Notes: generated from the sequence alone by a model not told the origin. 64,000 nt of DNA from Sorghum bicolor (GCF_000003195.3 NC_012871.2:16004293-16068292), one strand, 5' to 3'; counted from the stretch's first letter, positions 43,220 to 55,833 are shown. Translations and numbers: made by a program.

Positions 43220-44052
43220 AGATCAACTAGATGACTTGGGGTATGACATTTATTTGTAATATGGCTATAACAACCACACTTTTGACACACAGGTTTATCA
43301 TTCCTGCTTTTGAAAATGTTCTTACTATTGTTGAAAACACGATTTTGGGATTTCTTGTTGCGTATGCATTTGTTTTTACCCTTCTTGGAATTTCCTTGAT
43401 GATTTCAGATCTATCATTAGATTTGGGTTTATTCTGAGTGTATGCATGTACTTCAGGCAATGGAGCAGACCCTATGGGGCACTGCTGATTATTCCAAAGC
43501 ATAAGTTCAGAATGTTTTTCGGCCTCAAGTAGAGTTTGTATAAGCTCAGAATAAACCTGGAAATGCCTTTCACGGTATTGTTGTTGAACAATCCGCTCAA
43601 AGGAAAGCTTAGTAGACAAAGTCTTTTCTATCTTATCCGCATCTGTAGGTTCTTTCTCGCAGGATTGCAACTTTGAGCAAATCCTATGAACAACATAGTT
43701 GTAATCACTAACAGTTTTGAAATCTGGTAAGCGAAGTTGCGTCCACTCATAGTTGGCCACGGGCAGGACAAGTGCCTTTTGTTGTTCATAGCGTTGCTTA
43801 AGAGAATTCCATAAATTTTGTGGGTTTTCTTCCAACAAGTATTCAGCCTTTAGGTCAGGATGAATATGGCTCCTAATGAGATATAGGGCCGTGTAAACAT
43901 GTTGATCATCAAGTGGTGCAACACCCTCTTCGGGTGGTAACACGGCTCGATAAAGTCCACGGGACACAAGACTAACTTTTACGTCCACAGCCCATGTGGG
44001 ATAATTGTGGCCATCTAGAGTAAGTAAATCAAACTCTTTGACAGTCATTGAT
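43220..44052 (-). pseudogene. Copia Gag
   Basis: The likely start is the ATG at 44052 (MTVKEFDLLTLDGHNYPTWA), the usual copia gag opening. The UBN2-like core follows (LYLIRSHIHPDLKAEYLLEE, LWNSLKQRYEQQ). A CCHC zinc knuckle, CQKCGCYSHITNKC, is readable in a shifted frame at about 43250-43290, so there is a frameshift near 43330. The sequence upstream of 44052 is leader, interrupted by gypsy-2 at 44138. Confidence 0.8.
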
Positions 44053-44138
44053 CCTACACGAGGCAAACCATTGAAACATTTTAAGTTATTAAAAATGTTG
44101 TGGTGTGTTGTAATTATGGGATGCAAATAGAGACAATG

Positions 44139-46407
44139 TGTTGGTGCAAAAGCTGATCTGCAAACACAAAGGGCTAATACCCGATTCAAACGTTAAGGCG
44201 TGCCAGCCGATTTGACCTTACAATCGACAAAGGTGGTAACACGAACACTTTGGTCCCGACAACAGCGATGCGCCCGGATGTCACGGCCAAGAGGTATTCA
44301 CACGGAACTTGAGAACGTGCCGAGTTTGACTTGACGAATTCCTAAGAACTCGTAGTAAAAAGGAAAATATGACGAAGTCGCCGAAAAAGTAGGTGCTGGA
44401 ATATGAGTAAAAACTTGTGTTTGATTGATTGATAGATATCTCATTACATTGCCCTAGGGTCTACATTTATACCCTGTCCAAAGAGTTACAACCAGACACG
44501 ACTAAGACTTAAATTCCAAATTAAACGGAAACCGTATACAAAACGAATTCTAATAACTAAGGAAAACATTAGACTATCCCCCGTAACCGATCAGGACACC
44601 ACCATGAATCAATCGGCAACCTCCGCGCTTTTTTTCAGAGTCATCGGCAGATTACCTGTTTGCAGTCTGAAAGGATCAAGATGCCCAAGAGGGGGGGGGT
44701 GAATTGGGCTTCTCTAAAAATTTAAGCAACCTATAAGCTCCAATTCAACCCCTTGTGCCTAGTGTGACCTAGAGAGCTACCGGATAAAAGTTTTGCAACC
44801 TAGTTCCAATCCTATTCTAGCATGGCAATTCTAAGAAAGTAAAAACACATAGTAAATGCTAGAATGTAAAGGAGTAGTGGAAGAAAGTGCTCGGCGATGT
44901 TTTGCCGAGGTATCGGAGAGTCGCCACTCTCCACTAGTCCTCGTTGGAGCACCCGCGCAAGGGTCTTGCTCCCCCTTGGTCCGCGCAAGGACCAAGTGCT
45001 CACTACAGGCTGATTCTTCGACACTCCGTCGCGGTGAATCGCCCAAAACCGCTCACAAGCTTGACACGAGCCACCCACAAGAACTCCGGGCGGTCTTCGT
45101 GCCTCCAATCACCACCGAACCGTCTAGGTGATGGCGATCACCAAGAGTAACAAGCAAAGGACTCTCACTTGATCCAAACAAGGCACTAGAGAGTGGTGGA
45201 TGCACACTTGGCTCTTGGAACTCACTAGAGAAGGATTCTCTCAAGAAATCACTCAAATCTCAATCCTCTCTAGGCTCTTGCTGCTCTCTTGCTCCACAAC
45301 AAGTTTCTCTGATGTTCAAATGGGCAAGAGACCTCTCATGGACGAGGTGGAGGAGTATAAATACTACCCACGAAGTCCAAAGGTCGGCCAACCGTTTTCC
45401 ACTGAAAGCGGGGTCACCGGACGCTCTTTATGTTGCACCGGACGCACTGCATCGAGCGTCCGGTGCACCATAATGGCTAACTGTACTTGCTCTGACAGGT
45501 CACCGGACGCTCACTTCCAGCGTCCGGTGCACCGTCCGGTGCTCCGGGGAAACTTACATGCTCCCTGCGCATGGGACCGGATGCTACCCGGTGCGTCCGG
45601 TGCTCAGGGCAGGTTTGCAACCTCCCTGGGTATGGGACCGGACGCTGCCCGGTGAGTCCGGTGCCAGCGTCCGGTGCTTAACCCTAAGCACGGCACTGTT
45701 CCAACGGCTAAGGACCTCACCGGACGCACTCACAGAGCGTCTGGTGCAGCGTCCGGTGCCCCCTTGGGCACCCTAACTTTGTCGAAACGCGATCGCTCCA
45801 AAACGAAGTTTGTTCCTCTCGATCTAAGGACTATCTCTGAGCTGCCTAGTGCTAGGTTTACCAAGTGTGCATCACACCTAAACCTAAAGCCTTGTCTAAG
45901 TCAAGCTACTAGATCAAAGCCCCTCTTAAGAGTACGGTCAAAGGAAAAACAAAGTCCTAAACTACTCTAAGTGCCCTTCTTCACCATATGGCACTTAGAC
46001 CTAGTCTAGTCTTGACAATGTCCATCCATCCTTTGAAAACCGAAACGATTTTCACTATTAAGTAGGCATGTACGACCCTGTCCATCGAGTACCTATTTAC
46101 CATGACCTTACTTATGACTTTGCCTCTGCAAAACACACGTTAGTCATAGTAATCAACAATGTCATTAATCACTGAAATCACTAGGGGCCTAGATGCTCTT
46201 TCACAGTCATTGGTAAACACCAGCACTGGTCATCGGCACGAATACGTCACCACTTCTGAGCTTGGTCATATCCGGTTGTTTCCCATCAGCAATCACCTTT
46301 ATCGGCAACTCCCTTGCAAACTGGTCACCACTGCTCCATCTGCCGATCTACATCCCATTAACTCCAGATGCGTATCAAAAGATACGTGTCCAAAAACGGT
46401 GTCAACA
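44139..46407 (-). repeat. 3' LTR of gypsy-2, split by a solo LTR
   Basis: It runs TGTTGGTGCAAAAGC to GGTGTCAACA in plus orientation. Without the nested 1536-bp unit and one 5-bp duplication it is about 728 bp, matching the 717-bp LTRs of gypsy-1. The TATA box is intact (ATTTATACCC at 44466, minus TATAAAT). Confidence 0.9.
44668..46203 (+). mobile_element. Solo LTR (1536 bp) nested in the gypsy-2 LTR
   Basis: It begins TGAAAGGATCAAGATGCCC and ends GATGCTCTTTCA (TGAAAG/CTTTCA inverted ends) with exact CAGTC duplications at 44663-44667 and 46204-46208. The plus-strand TATA box GAGTATAAATAC is near 45353. Between 45410 and 45765 it carries about a dozen copies of ACCGGACGC or its complement GCGTCCGGT. 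There is no internal region; ORFs in it are not supported. Confidence 0.9.
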
Positions 46408-46418
46408 CATGCCCCCCC
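46408..46418 (-). other. Polypurine tract of gypsy-2
   Basis: CATGCCCCCCC in plus orientation reads GGGGGGGCATG on the minus strand, abutting the LTR, as in gypsy-1. Confidence 0.75.
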
Positions 46419-46808
46419 AATTTCAGAGTATAAAATCATTAATGCTCCGAAATTTTCTGCAATAATGACGCCTTTCCTCAATTACTTCCCCCAACTTGGT
46501 AATCAGCCGCCAAATCTAAACAACCTCGGCCCGACTCTCCTGCAGATTCCTCGAATTCCTCAACCTCTCGAACCGAACCTCTCCACTTATGCGCCCATCG
46601 GCAATATTACAGTTAGAGAAAACCACCGATGGGCCGACCAGGCGATCTTGCACAGTAAAATATCTTCAAAATCATGACCGCTTGCTGTCAAATCATCTGC
46701 GCAATCCCTTGATTACCGTGCGAACAGTTATCATATCTACCTGAACACCCTCGGATTTCACGGATGCGGTAAAAAGATAAGTCAGATTTGCCCCTGCCCG
46801 TTTTGTCC

Positions 46809-46816
46809 TATAAATA
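46809..46816 (+). promoter_or_regulatory. TATA box of the antisense gene in gypsy-2
   Basis: TATAAATA lies 158 bp before the ATG of the plus-strand gene, followed by a pyrimidine-rich leader. It is conserved in gypsy-1 at the same distance. Confidence 0.7.
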
Positions 46817-46966
46817 CTTCCTTCTCCTGTACTCCTCTTCCACCTTGTCATTCTACAGCCCAAAATCCACATTCCTGGCGGCGGCATTGCCTGAGAACTC
46901 CAAGAACTTCAGCAAGAGCCTTCTTCACCAATCCTCCAAGTCTTCAATCCTCTTCCTCGTGAAGAA

Positions 46967-49900
46967 ATGGCCATCAACTTCGTCGTTCCTGAGGTCAGTC
47001 TACCATCCTTCTTCTTTTTGCACTTTTGCTGTACTCCTATTCGTTTGCAATTCCTTTTTGAGTACCCCTTTTTTCTTTTTGTTCTTTCATCCTCAAAACT
47101 TTTTAGGATTTGGCCGATAAGATCGTAATTCCTACCGATCAACCTCACTTCCAATGTCTCAGCCCATTAGGAAATCCAGATCCCACCGATCTAATAAACG
47201 CAGAAACAAATAGAATCCCCTTCAGAGCCGAAAACTTTTCCTTAGATCTGTGGAAAGATGCATTTCATTCCTAGCCTAGCCCTACCAAGGGATGGAAAGA
47301 CTGGTTCCTGAGAGTCAGCCATTCAAACGAAGTCTAATGGGGTGAGCGGAAATTAGACCAGTGCATCAGATTATCACTTGCTGATATGGAGAGGAATGAG
47401 TCACTGCTCATAGCTGCCTCGTACTTTTGGTCAGACACGCTCAATGCTTTTGTATTCGGCCATGGCCCTGCTTCACCTACTCTTGCCGATGTACTCATGC
47501 TCACCGGTTTAGACATATCCACCGCCGATAACAGTCATCTGTTTGACACGAAGCCCAGTTCCAAGCTAGAGACCCGCGCTGTCGGCGGTTGGTCTAGATA
47601 CATTCAGAAGTACCGCAAAACAGAATCCGTCGTGGAAAGGGAGCAGGCAATTTTCTTGAACATTTGGTTGGATAAGTTTGTATTCTGTGGCCGATCGGCG
47701 GGACCAACCTCTGTCTATCTATCGGCAGCGGAAAGACTGGCCAATGGTGGCCGATTTCCTCTTGGCCGATATTTGCTCAGCTCTGTTTATCATCTACTCC
47801 ATCAGGTAGCTAAGAAACTCCTGCTAGGCCAACCCATCGGCAATTTAGGGAGACCCTGGTGGTTCATTAACATGTGGCTCAGTGTCCATATGCACAAGCG
47901 CCTTGAATTCAACCTTTTTGCACAGCGCTTCCCCAGAGATATAGCCGAAGATCACGAGTTGGATGAGGAAGAATCGGCAACTCGCCCTCCTCTGAACTAC
48001 GGCGAAGCTGCCATAGTTCTACCCGGTACCAGTGGCAATGAAGATTAGGTCAGCCCATTCTTTCAGACTCTTTATGAGGGTCTGACCAAAGAACAACGGG
48101 CATGGATGCCTTATGAGGATCCAGACACCAGATTTCCCCTGACTTTTCATCCCTTTGATAATGCTCTCAACAAGGACCATGATCTGATGATGGCAATTAT
48201 CACTCCGAGAGCTATACCGGTGAATTTCTTTGGCAGTGGGAAAGCTTCCAATCTCACCTATGAGTTTTACAATCCATCGGCATTGGCTCGCCAATTGGCC
48301 TTTGGACAACTGCCGATTGCGCTCTGCTTTGCCGATGTGGTGAAACCAAGGGAAATCATCACCAGTGGTCTTGAGTGGACCAGAATAGCTCAACTCCCAC
48401 CAAATGCTAATACGTCAGACATTGACCTATCGGCCTGGATCCCAGCTCTTTTCATCACCCAGGCATACAAACAATGGTGGACGGAATGGAAAGAGCATTT
48501 GTTTTGCAGATCGGCTCTTACATACCACGGTATGACTCTGTAGGTTCCCGAAAACGCTGTAAGTTTTTAACCGATGCTTCAATCTCATTATTTTTATCCT
48601 TATCGGTGACTTACTTCTTCTGTTTTATACAGGTCAATGACACACCACCGTCATTCAGCAGAAGTGGTAAGCCGATCAAACTTCTCCCATCGGGCCCGAT
48701 CTCTTTGATCGGCAATGATGCTCCAAGTTTGGCGGCTCTAATGCACCGGAGTGTGCGTTTCAAGAAAATCACCACCAAGCGGGCCAGGACATCTCCATCG
48801 GCCGCTGCTACTGCTCTGGCGCAAGCTTTCAAGGTAGAAAACTTTCACCTCTTCAATTTATACCGATTCCATTCTATACTTACACAAACTTTTCACGATA
48901 CATCGGTTGCTATGGGAACTTTATCGGTAACTTTCACTGTTTCGACTAAAATTCTATCAATACTCTGTTACTCTTGTACTTATAGAATCTTTATTGTTGT
49001 ATCAGCAAACTGGCAAATCGGCAAAGGCCAGAAGTACCAAGGCAAGTGCCGATGCCCCCCAATCTAGTCAAGCTAAGAGAAAGGGTCCCAAGAGTACCAA
49101 GTCACAAGCAAAGCGTCAGAGGACAGCATCACCTCCTCCAGGGTCACCGATTCACGTAGAATCGTCCCCTTCTTCACTAGAGGCTCAGACACAACAAGCA
49201 CCATCTCCACCTCAACAACAAGAGGTACCTCAGCCAGAAGAAATATCAGCCGATGTATTTGAACAGACCGCCGATCCAGTGGGATCAATCATATCATCGG
49301 TAGTCTCTTCAATCCAGACAAGCACCATACCCCCTCAAGGTAAGGTTCTGTTCATAAGATTATTTGCCAATGGATTTTTCTTTTTCTAACTTGTAGTTCA
49401 CTATCATATATCTTTCAGCTGGCATTATTCTATCGGCAACTCCAGCTAGTCAACCTGTAGTACCATCGGCTTCAGCTAGCCAGAGGCGAGAAATTGCCCT
49501 GAAACAAGTACGTTACTTGATCTCTATTTTTATCATCACTAGTGCTTGATCATCAAATAACCTATTTTATTTTCTTTCCCAGGAACAAGACTCTCTAGAT
49601 AGCTTGTTCTCTTTTGCTACTGAAATTTCTGATGATGAAGGCGAGGAAGCAAGCTCTTCTCAAGCAGTAGGGATTTCATCGGTAGAAATCAGAGCTAAAC
49701 TGGAGGATCTGCTGGCCCTGCTTCGTCAGGATACAACCCAACTGGTTGATGACTCCGATCCAGCTAAGGCTTTGTTTAAAACTCTCAGAGGCCAAATCCC
49801 TGCCGATGCTGAGGAGATTCTCTTCAAGGCTGCACACTTGGAGAGTCACCAGCTCCAGTACCAAAAGGCCACTCAGCGCCTTGCCGACAAAGCCACTCAT

Positions 49901-50260
49901 GCCCAGCTCTCAGAAGAGGTAATGAAAGTGAAACATCTTGCTGATGAGAAACACAAGAGCATCGGCATTTTAAAATCCTCAGAGATTTTCGACCTATTGG
50001 CAAAAAGGGAAGCCCTGTTGGTAGAGCTTAAACAAGTAGAAGAAGCTGTGTCCCAAGCTCAACAGGAAGAAAGTCAGCTACCCGAAGCGATTAAGACCCT
50101 CGAACAAGAGCGAAACATCCAAGATCGCGAGGCACTGCAGATGAAGAAGAAGCTGAAACCGGTAGAAGGTTCTGCCGATGAAGATATCAAGGAGATAGAA
50201 GAAGCTGATCAAATCCGTCTGCGCGCTATATCAGCCATCCAAGCCCTGCTGAATATATGA
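46967..50260 (+). pseudogene. Antisense PMD/coiled-coil gene of gypsy-2 (six exons)
   Basis: Exons with GT-AG borders: 46967-46993, 47107-48558, 48633-48833, 49006-49339, 49419-49507 and 49583-50260. Exon 2 carries a plant mobile domain: DQCIRLSLADMERNESLLIA, FVFGHGPASPTLADVLMLTG, ANGGRFPLGRYLL, SALARQLAFGQLPIALCFAD and TQAYKQWWTEWKEHLF. Exon 3 is basic (VRFKKITTKRARTSPS). Exon 4 has Lys/Arg-rich then Pro/Gln-rich sequence. Exon 6 is a coiled coil (LLVELKQVEEAVSQAQQEES) preceded by an acidic segment. Stops near 47274, 47334, 48046 and 48541 interrupt exon 2. The gene runs opposite to gag-pol with its own TATA box. It may be a captured host-type PMD gene or a long-standing element gene. Its function is unknown; silencing evasion is speculation. 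Confidence 0.75.
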
Positions 50261-50358
50261 ACTCTTCATCGGCGGCGTGCTTTGCTCTTTCTTCAGAACT
50301 GCTGATTATGTTGATCTAGCCGATAGGACTGTTATCGGCATCTCTTGAAACATTGTAT

Positions 50359-52532
50359 TCAGTCTGAAACACACTTTAATCCAGCCGATAGGAATGTTAT
50401 CGGCACTTCATTACCAGGAGCAGACCGATTTATCCGATAAGGACCTTCCCAATTGGGAGACCACTTGCCAAATTTTGAACTTTTAGTCCCAATCGGTAAT
50501 ATCAGTTTCCATACCAAATCTCCATCGGCAAACTCCTTAGCCTTTACCTTTTTATCATACCACCTAGCGACTCTCTTTTTATTTTCTTCTATACTTATCA
50601 AAGCTTTAAGCCGATGCCCCGCTAAATCATCTAACTCATCTTTAATCAAAGTAACATAGTCATCGGTAGCCAACTGATCTTGAAAAGATAGTCGTCTAGA
50701 TCGAGTCTTAATTTCCCATGGTAGCACGACATCGTGTCCATACACCAACTGATAAGGTGAAACCTTAGTCGACCCATGACATGTCATCCGATACGACCAT
50801 AAAGCTTCATTTAACAATGTATGCCACCTCCTAGGGTTTTCCTCAATCTTCTGTTTGACAAGTTTAATAATTCCTTTGTGAGATGCCTCGGCCTGCCCAT
50901 TAGCTTGAGCATAATAAGGAGAAGAATTCAACATTTTAATCCCCATACCGATGGCAAATTCATCAAACTCTCCCGATGTAAACATAGTACCCTGATCGGT
51001 AGTAATTGTTTGAGGAATACCAAATCGGTAAATAATATGTTCTTTCACAAAATCAATCATATTGGCCGACGTAACTTTCTTCAAAGGAATAGCCTCAACC
51101 CACTTAGTGAAATAATTAGTGGCGACTAAGATGAATTTATGCCCTTTACTCGATGGTGGGTAAATCTGGCCGATTAGGTCAATAGCCCATCCCCGGAACG
51201 GCCAAGGTTTAATAATGGGATTCATGGCCGATGCGGGTGCCCTTTGAATATTGCCAAACTTCTGACACCCTTGACACCCTTTGAAATATTTAAAGCAATC
51301 CTCGAGTATGGTCGGCCAACAATACCCATTTCTCCTGATCATCCATTTCATCTTAAAAGCCGACTAATGTGCTCCACACACTCCTTTATGGATTTCACCC
51401 ATCAAACTTTTAGGTTCATCATTACCTAAGCATTTGAGAAGAACTCCATCGATTGTTCGATAATATAGCTCATCCTCAAGGAACACATACTTGGTAGCAT
51501 GAAACCGGACACGCCTCTCAACCTTCTTAGATGGATCCGTTAAATAATCAATGATCTCTTTTGTCCAATCATCGGCACTGATCGCCGATAACGTATTCAA
51601 TATGGGTTGATATCCCGAGGCATGCTGAGCCAACCGATTAGCCTCCTCATTATGTAACCGAGGAACATGCTCTAATCGAAAATCTTTGAATTCCCTTAAT
51701 AGTTGTACACTTTTTTCGTAATAAGTTATTAGGACTTCGCTTCGGCATTCATAACTCCCAGCCAATTGATTTATAACCAGCATAGAATCCCCAAAGATTT
51801 CAACAACATCAGCATGAACTTCTTTTAACAATTCCAACCCCTTGATCAAAGCTTGATACTCGGCTTGATTATTTGTTGACGTGGCAACAATCGGCAAAGA
51901 GAATTCATACTTCCTTTACTGAGGGGAAATTAACACTATGCCGATTCCTGCCCCCCGGTCACATGTGGATCCATTAAAGAAGAGCGTCCAAGGCACAATT
52001 TCCAAAGTCTCCACTACACCGCGATGTTGAGTCACAAAATCGGCCATGATCTGCCCTTTAACCGCTTTAGCCGATTCGTAACGTAGATCGAATTCCGACA
52101 GTGCCAAAATCCACTTACCGATTCTACCACTCATAATTGGCATAGATAGCATATATCGGACCACATCATCTTTGCATATAATAGTGCATTCAGCCGATAG
52201 CAAATAGTGTCTCAACTTAATACAAGAAAAATATAGGCATAAACATAATTTTTCAATGGCCGAATACCTGGTCTCAGCATCAATCAATCTTCTACTTAAA
52301 TAGAAAATCACACGCTTCTTCTCTTCAAATTCTTGAATCAAAGCCGAACCGATGACCATCCCATCGGTAGACAAATATAATCTGAAGGGCTTTCCTTGCT
52401 GAGGTGGAATCAAGACTGGAGGATTTATCAAATAATTCTTGATTTCATCTAAGACCAACTGTTGCTCTTTTCCCCATATAAATTCTTGATCGGCTTTTAA
52501 TTTAAGTAAAGGACTAAAAGCACGAATTTTAC
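50359..52532 (-). pseudogene. RNase H domains and integrase of gypsy-2
   Basis: This is the minus-strand continuation of pol after the LINE. The first RNase H segment (GKPFRLYLSTDG) comes first, then the archaeal-type RNase H (GSTCDRGAGIG, NNQAEYQALIKGLE, HVPRLHNEEANRLA). A stop near 51914 splits it and another near 51363 precedes the integrase. Integrase keeps CQGCQKFG, WAIDLIG, TTDQGTMF and NGQAEASHKG. The C-terminal end is lost: the sequence jumps from APGNE into the GCCGATA palindrome region, so about 40 residues present in gypsy-1 are missing. Confidence 0.85.
52516..52532. other. LINE target-site duplication, left copy
   Basis: AAAAGCACGAATTTTAC (17 bp) is repeated at 59659-59675. It is pol sequence of gypsy-2, proving that the LINE inserted into gypsy-2. 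Confidence 0.95.
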
Positions 52533-52824
52533 GGCACATTCAACTCTCTAAACCGAGGGGAAGTAAAATTAAGGAGGACATGTCTGGAAGGGCCTGGCGA
52601 CGACGGTGACTGCGCTTCTCCGACGATCCTTGCTGCCGGTCCTGCGGTCTATCTCCGGCGAAAAGTAGGAGATTCGATTCGCGCGAGGACGCTGCATCGA
52701 TTCACCGTGGTATTTTCCTCTCCGCCCCCCTTCTGGCTCGCTGTTTGGGGTTTTTTCGAGTTCTGGTTGTTCTGTCGCGTGCGATGAAGGAGATGCAACT
52801 GACCTAGGTGATGGGAATCGTCGG

Positions 52825-55800
52825 TTGACTCTTGCGTTTCCTCCTTTTGCGTTATCTTCTCAAAATTCAGAGCATGAAAAGTGGGGATCAATTCGCCAGC
52901 AAATTCGATCTCAGTTTTGCAGGAATGCCGAACTTCATTTTAGAGGTCATGAATCCGTTTCTCAAACGGAAGATTCAGAGATCCTAGAGATGAATTTGCA
53001 GGATTGGGCGAGTACTGATCATTTTCCACATTTGAGTTCTTCCCATAAAATTGCTACGGTGGCATTTGGACTCCCCAAGCATTCTCAGCCAGATTCTCTG
53101 TCCAGGGTAAAGAGGATGAACCACATGAAGCTTCCACCAGTGGTTGCGCCTGATGGTAATTCAATTTCTGTGAGTAATTTACCCCTCAGGTTTTCATGGA
53201 TGTGTAATGATCAGGGACAGGATACGCGCATTCGTTCACCTGATCAGATCCTGAGTGTCCTGAAACCCCCCTGGTGAGAGTTGGGTCACTCTCCGATTCT
53301 GACGGAGTGCAGAAACAAGGGGACAATGCTGGTGCAGGAACAGATCAGAGGGAGAGGGGAATTGGGAAGTGGGCTGGATCAAAGCTGAATGGGCCGGTAG
53401 ATGGGCCGTCTATTGAGGACCTTTTTTCCCACTCCTATATCCCACCGGCCAAGAGTTCTAACACGCTAGAGCTGATTAGCAGATGGTGCTGGGTAGCCGC
53501 CGCTAGGGTTTGGGACCCAAAAGCAGAGCGATTCCAAGCGAGGGCAAGTGAGATCCGGAAATTTGGAGCTCAGGCAAAATTTCTTCGTAGAGTACACCCT
53601 TCTTCTACTGACGGGAGGTCTTTTGTGGAGGTAGTGAAAGCCACCATGGAGAGAAAGATCCTGCAGGGGAGAGATGGCAAGGATGGGGATCGACCTAGGG
53701 ATTTTGACAGGTCATGGGGTAGGCGTGATGAGTTCCAGGAGCGTCGTGAAGGTAGAGAGATAAACTAAGGTCGTCGCGATCCTCAAGGCCGTCTGGAGAG
53801 AGACTCACGCCCAAACCGCCAGAACTTTAGAGATTCAGATCAGAGAAGTTTCCAAGGGCGGAAGAGAACAGGAGAAGCTCAGGATGAGTGGGATGTGAGG
53901 CGGATGACTGAAGAAGATCTGAGGCACAAGATTGAAGATCGTAAGAGAAATGTCCCCCCCGCAGCAGCAGCAGTGGGGCTCTAGCTCAGGTCAGTTCTCA
54001 GGTCATCAGATGAAGTGTTTCAATTGTAATGACTTTGGACATCACAACTCTATGTGCACTAGACCCCCATTCTGCTATAGCTGTAGAGATGTTGGCCATA
54101 AGTCCGCACAGTGCCCTTTGATGAAATCCAATAAGGGTTTGCGGTTATGTAGCTATGGAATGCCTGGACAGATTTTCTATGCTCTAGATGTGCCTGAGGC
54201 AAAGAATGAGGGGCGGGCTGTGACTGATACTCAAATTAGAGCTCTGATTTCGGTTCTTGAGGGTAGAGGCACTAAACAAAGAATTAAAACTGAATTGCAA
54301 TATTTGGTGGACTAAGAATGGGATTGGGATGTTAAGAGAGTTTCAGGAAGTGAATTCTTAGTCAATATTCCTTCTAAAGCTGTTATGAATCTTCTCACAA
54401 GGCTAGGGAAAATCAAATTTATTACAGCAGATATCCTAGCAGTGGCAGAGGAAACAAATTTGGAACCTGATGTGTTTCAAGTGCTTCAGTCAGTATGGGT
54501 TAGAGCTGTTGGCATACCTGACAATGCAAGAACAGAATTTGCAGTTATGGAGATAGCAAGGCTAGTGGGAGATCTAGAGGAAGTGCACCTACCATCTCTC
54601 CAATGGAGGTTGGTTTTTGTGAAGGTATCCTGCAAAAGCCCACAACAGATTGGAGGAACCTCAGAGGTGTTTATTAACAAGAAAGGAAGGAGAATCTCCT
54701 GGTATTATTCAGATAAGCTCACACAGTTTCCTCCAGAGAAGCCTGATGATGATGAGTTTGATGACAATGATGGAGATGTTACTGATGAGGAAGATCCTGA
54801 ATCACAGGAAAGTCATGGATGGTTGGAAACTGGTAAACCTTTACCATCTAATACTAGTGCTCCAACTAATGCTGGTACCTTGAGTTCTCAAGGCAAACAG
54901 AACAATTTGTCTGCTTTAAATCAGAAGCTGATGTCAGCTAGCAAGGCTCATTCTGTTCAACAGTATGATGTGGTCAAGGAAATGCAAAATATGGCAACTC
55001 AACTGAATCAAAAGGAAGGTCAAGATAAGATAGAGAGTGTATCTAGAATAGTTGAGCAAGATAAACCTCAGGTAGGATCTCCACCAATAGGGAAAGGAAA
55101 GGAAGTCCATTCCTTGACACAAGATGAGAGGGACAAACAGAACATAAAAGGTAACAGGTTTGAGATCTTAGCTTGCCAAAGGCAGCCAGAGGAGGTAGAA
55201 GATAGCTCAATTGAAAGGAATGAAGAGTTAGAGATCTCTGTTGAAGAGGAAGATGTGTGTGGAGAAGGTCAACCCAAGAGTGTGGCAGATTACAAGGATG
55301 GGGTTAGAGGGAGTCAGTCAAAAGCTATCGGTATAACACAGAAGACACAATCAACAAGGACTGAGAAGACAGGGAAAGTTCAAAAAGTGGGACAAGCAAT
55401 AATGGAGACCCAATATACTAGGCACAGCACAAGAGTCAAAGACAAGGACAGACCTGTCATGGAGAAAGCTATGTCCAGGAAAACAACTAGCAAAGGTAAT
55501 GATTCAAGCTCTTCTTCTATTTCTATTCCCTCTTGTTCTTTGGAGGAAATTTCTAGAGTTTGTGGTTTTTCTTTGGGGGAAGAGGAGGCCACAAGACTTG
55601 CAAATATTTCATTGATTCAGGCAAAAGAGGCTGCTTTTGCAGCATTGGTGAATACTAAACAAAAAATTGTGTTGAGTTCTAATGAAAATAGAGATCTATG
55701 TCCTGATGATGGCAGGGAAGAATGTGGGGATCTACCCTTTGATGAGAGTTCTGTTACTAATCCTTGTTTGCCATTAGATGATGCAGAGATCAGGGCTGTT

Positions 55801-55833
55801 AAGGAAATTAACTTAAATTTGGATAAAGGATGA
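52825..55833 (+). pseudogene. LINE ORF1, RNA-binding protein
   Basis: The start is not clear, since no in-frame ATG follows the stop at 52804 until about 52990. Fragments include LNGPVDGPSIEDLF, the two CCHC knuckles CFNCNDFGHHNSMC and CYSCRDVGHKSAQC (about 54015-54120), and a DUF4283-like region (VWVRAVGIPDNARTE, VHLPSLQWRLVFVKV). A long low-complexity, charged tail follows to 55833. Frameshifts near 53275 and 53955 and stops near 53766 and 54313 break it. ORF1 proteins of plant L1 elements coat the RNA. Its stop overlaps the ORF2 ATG (ATGA at 55830-55833). Confidence 0.75.

Larger units (their letters stand above)
38585..44138 (-). mobile_element. Ty1/copia LTR retrotransposon, 5' end split by gypsy-2
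   Basis: On the minus strand the order is gag, protease, integrase, RT, RNase H, the copia order. The 3' LTR (38585-38994) follows an AAGGGGGAG purine tract. The 5' LTR is not in the window: at 44138 the sequence is interrupted by gypsy-2, and the remainder should lie beyond position 64000. Frameshifts, stops and a deletion in RT make it non-autonomous. It starts about 630 bp after the PHR2 stop codon, antisense to it. Confidence 0.85.

Noticed and set aside
44812..45970. ORFs inside the 1536-bp solo LTR
   Set aside because: They cover the repeated ACCGGACGC motif region; solo LTRs carry no gene and no domain is visible.
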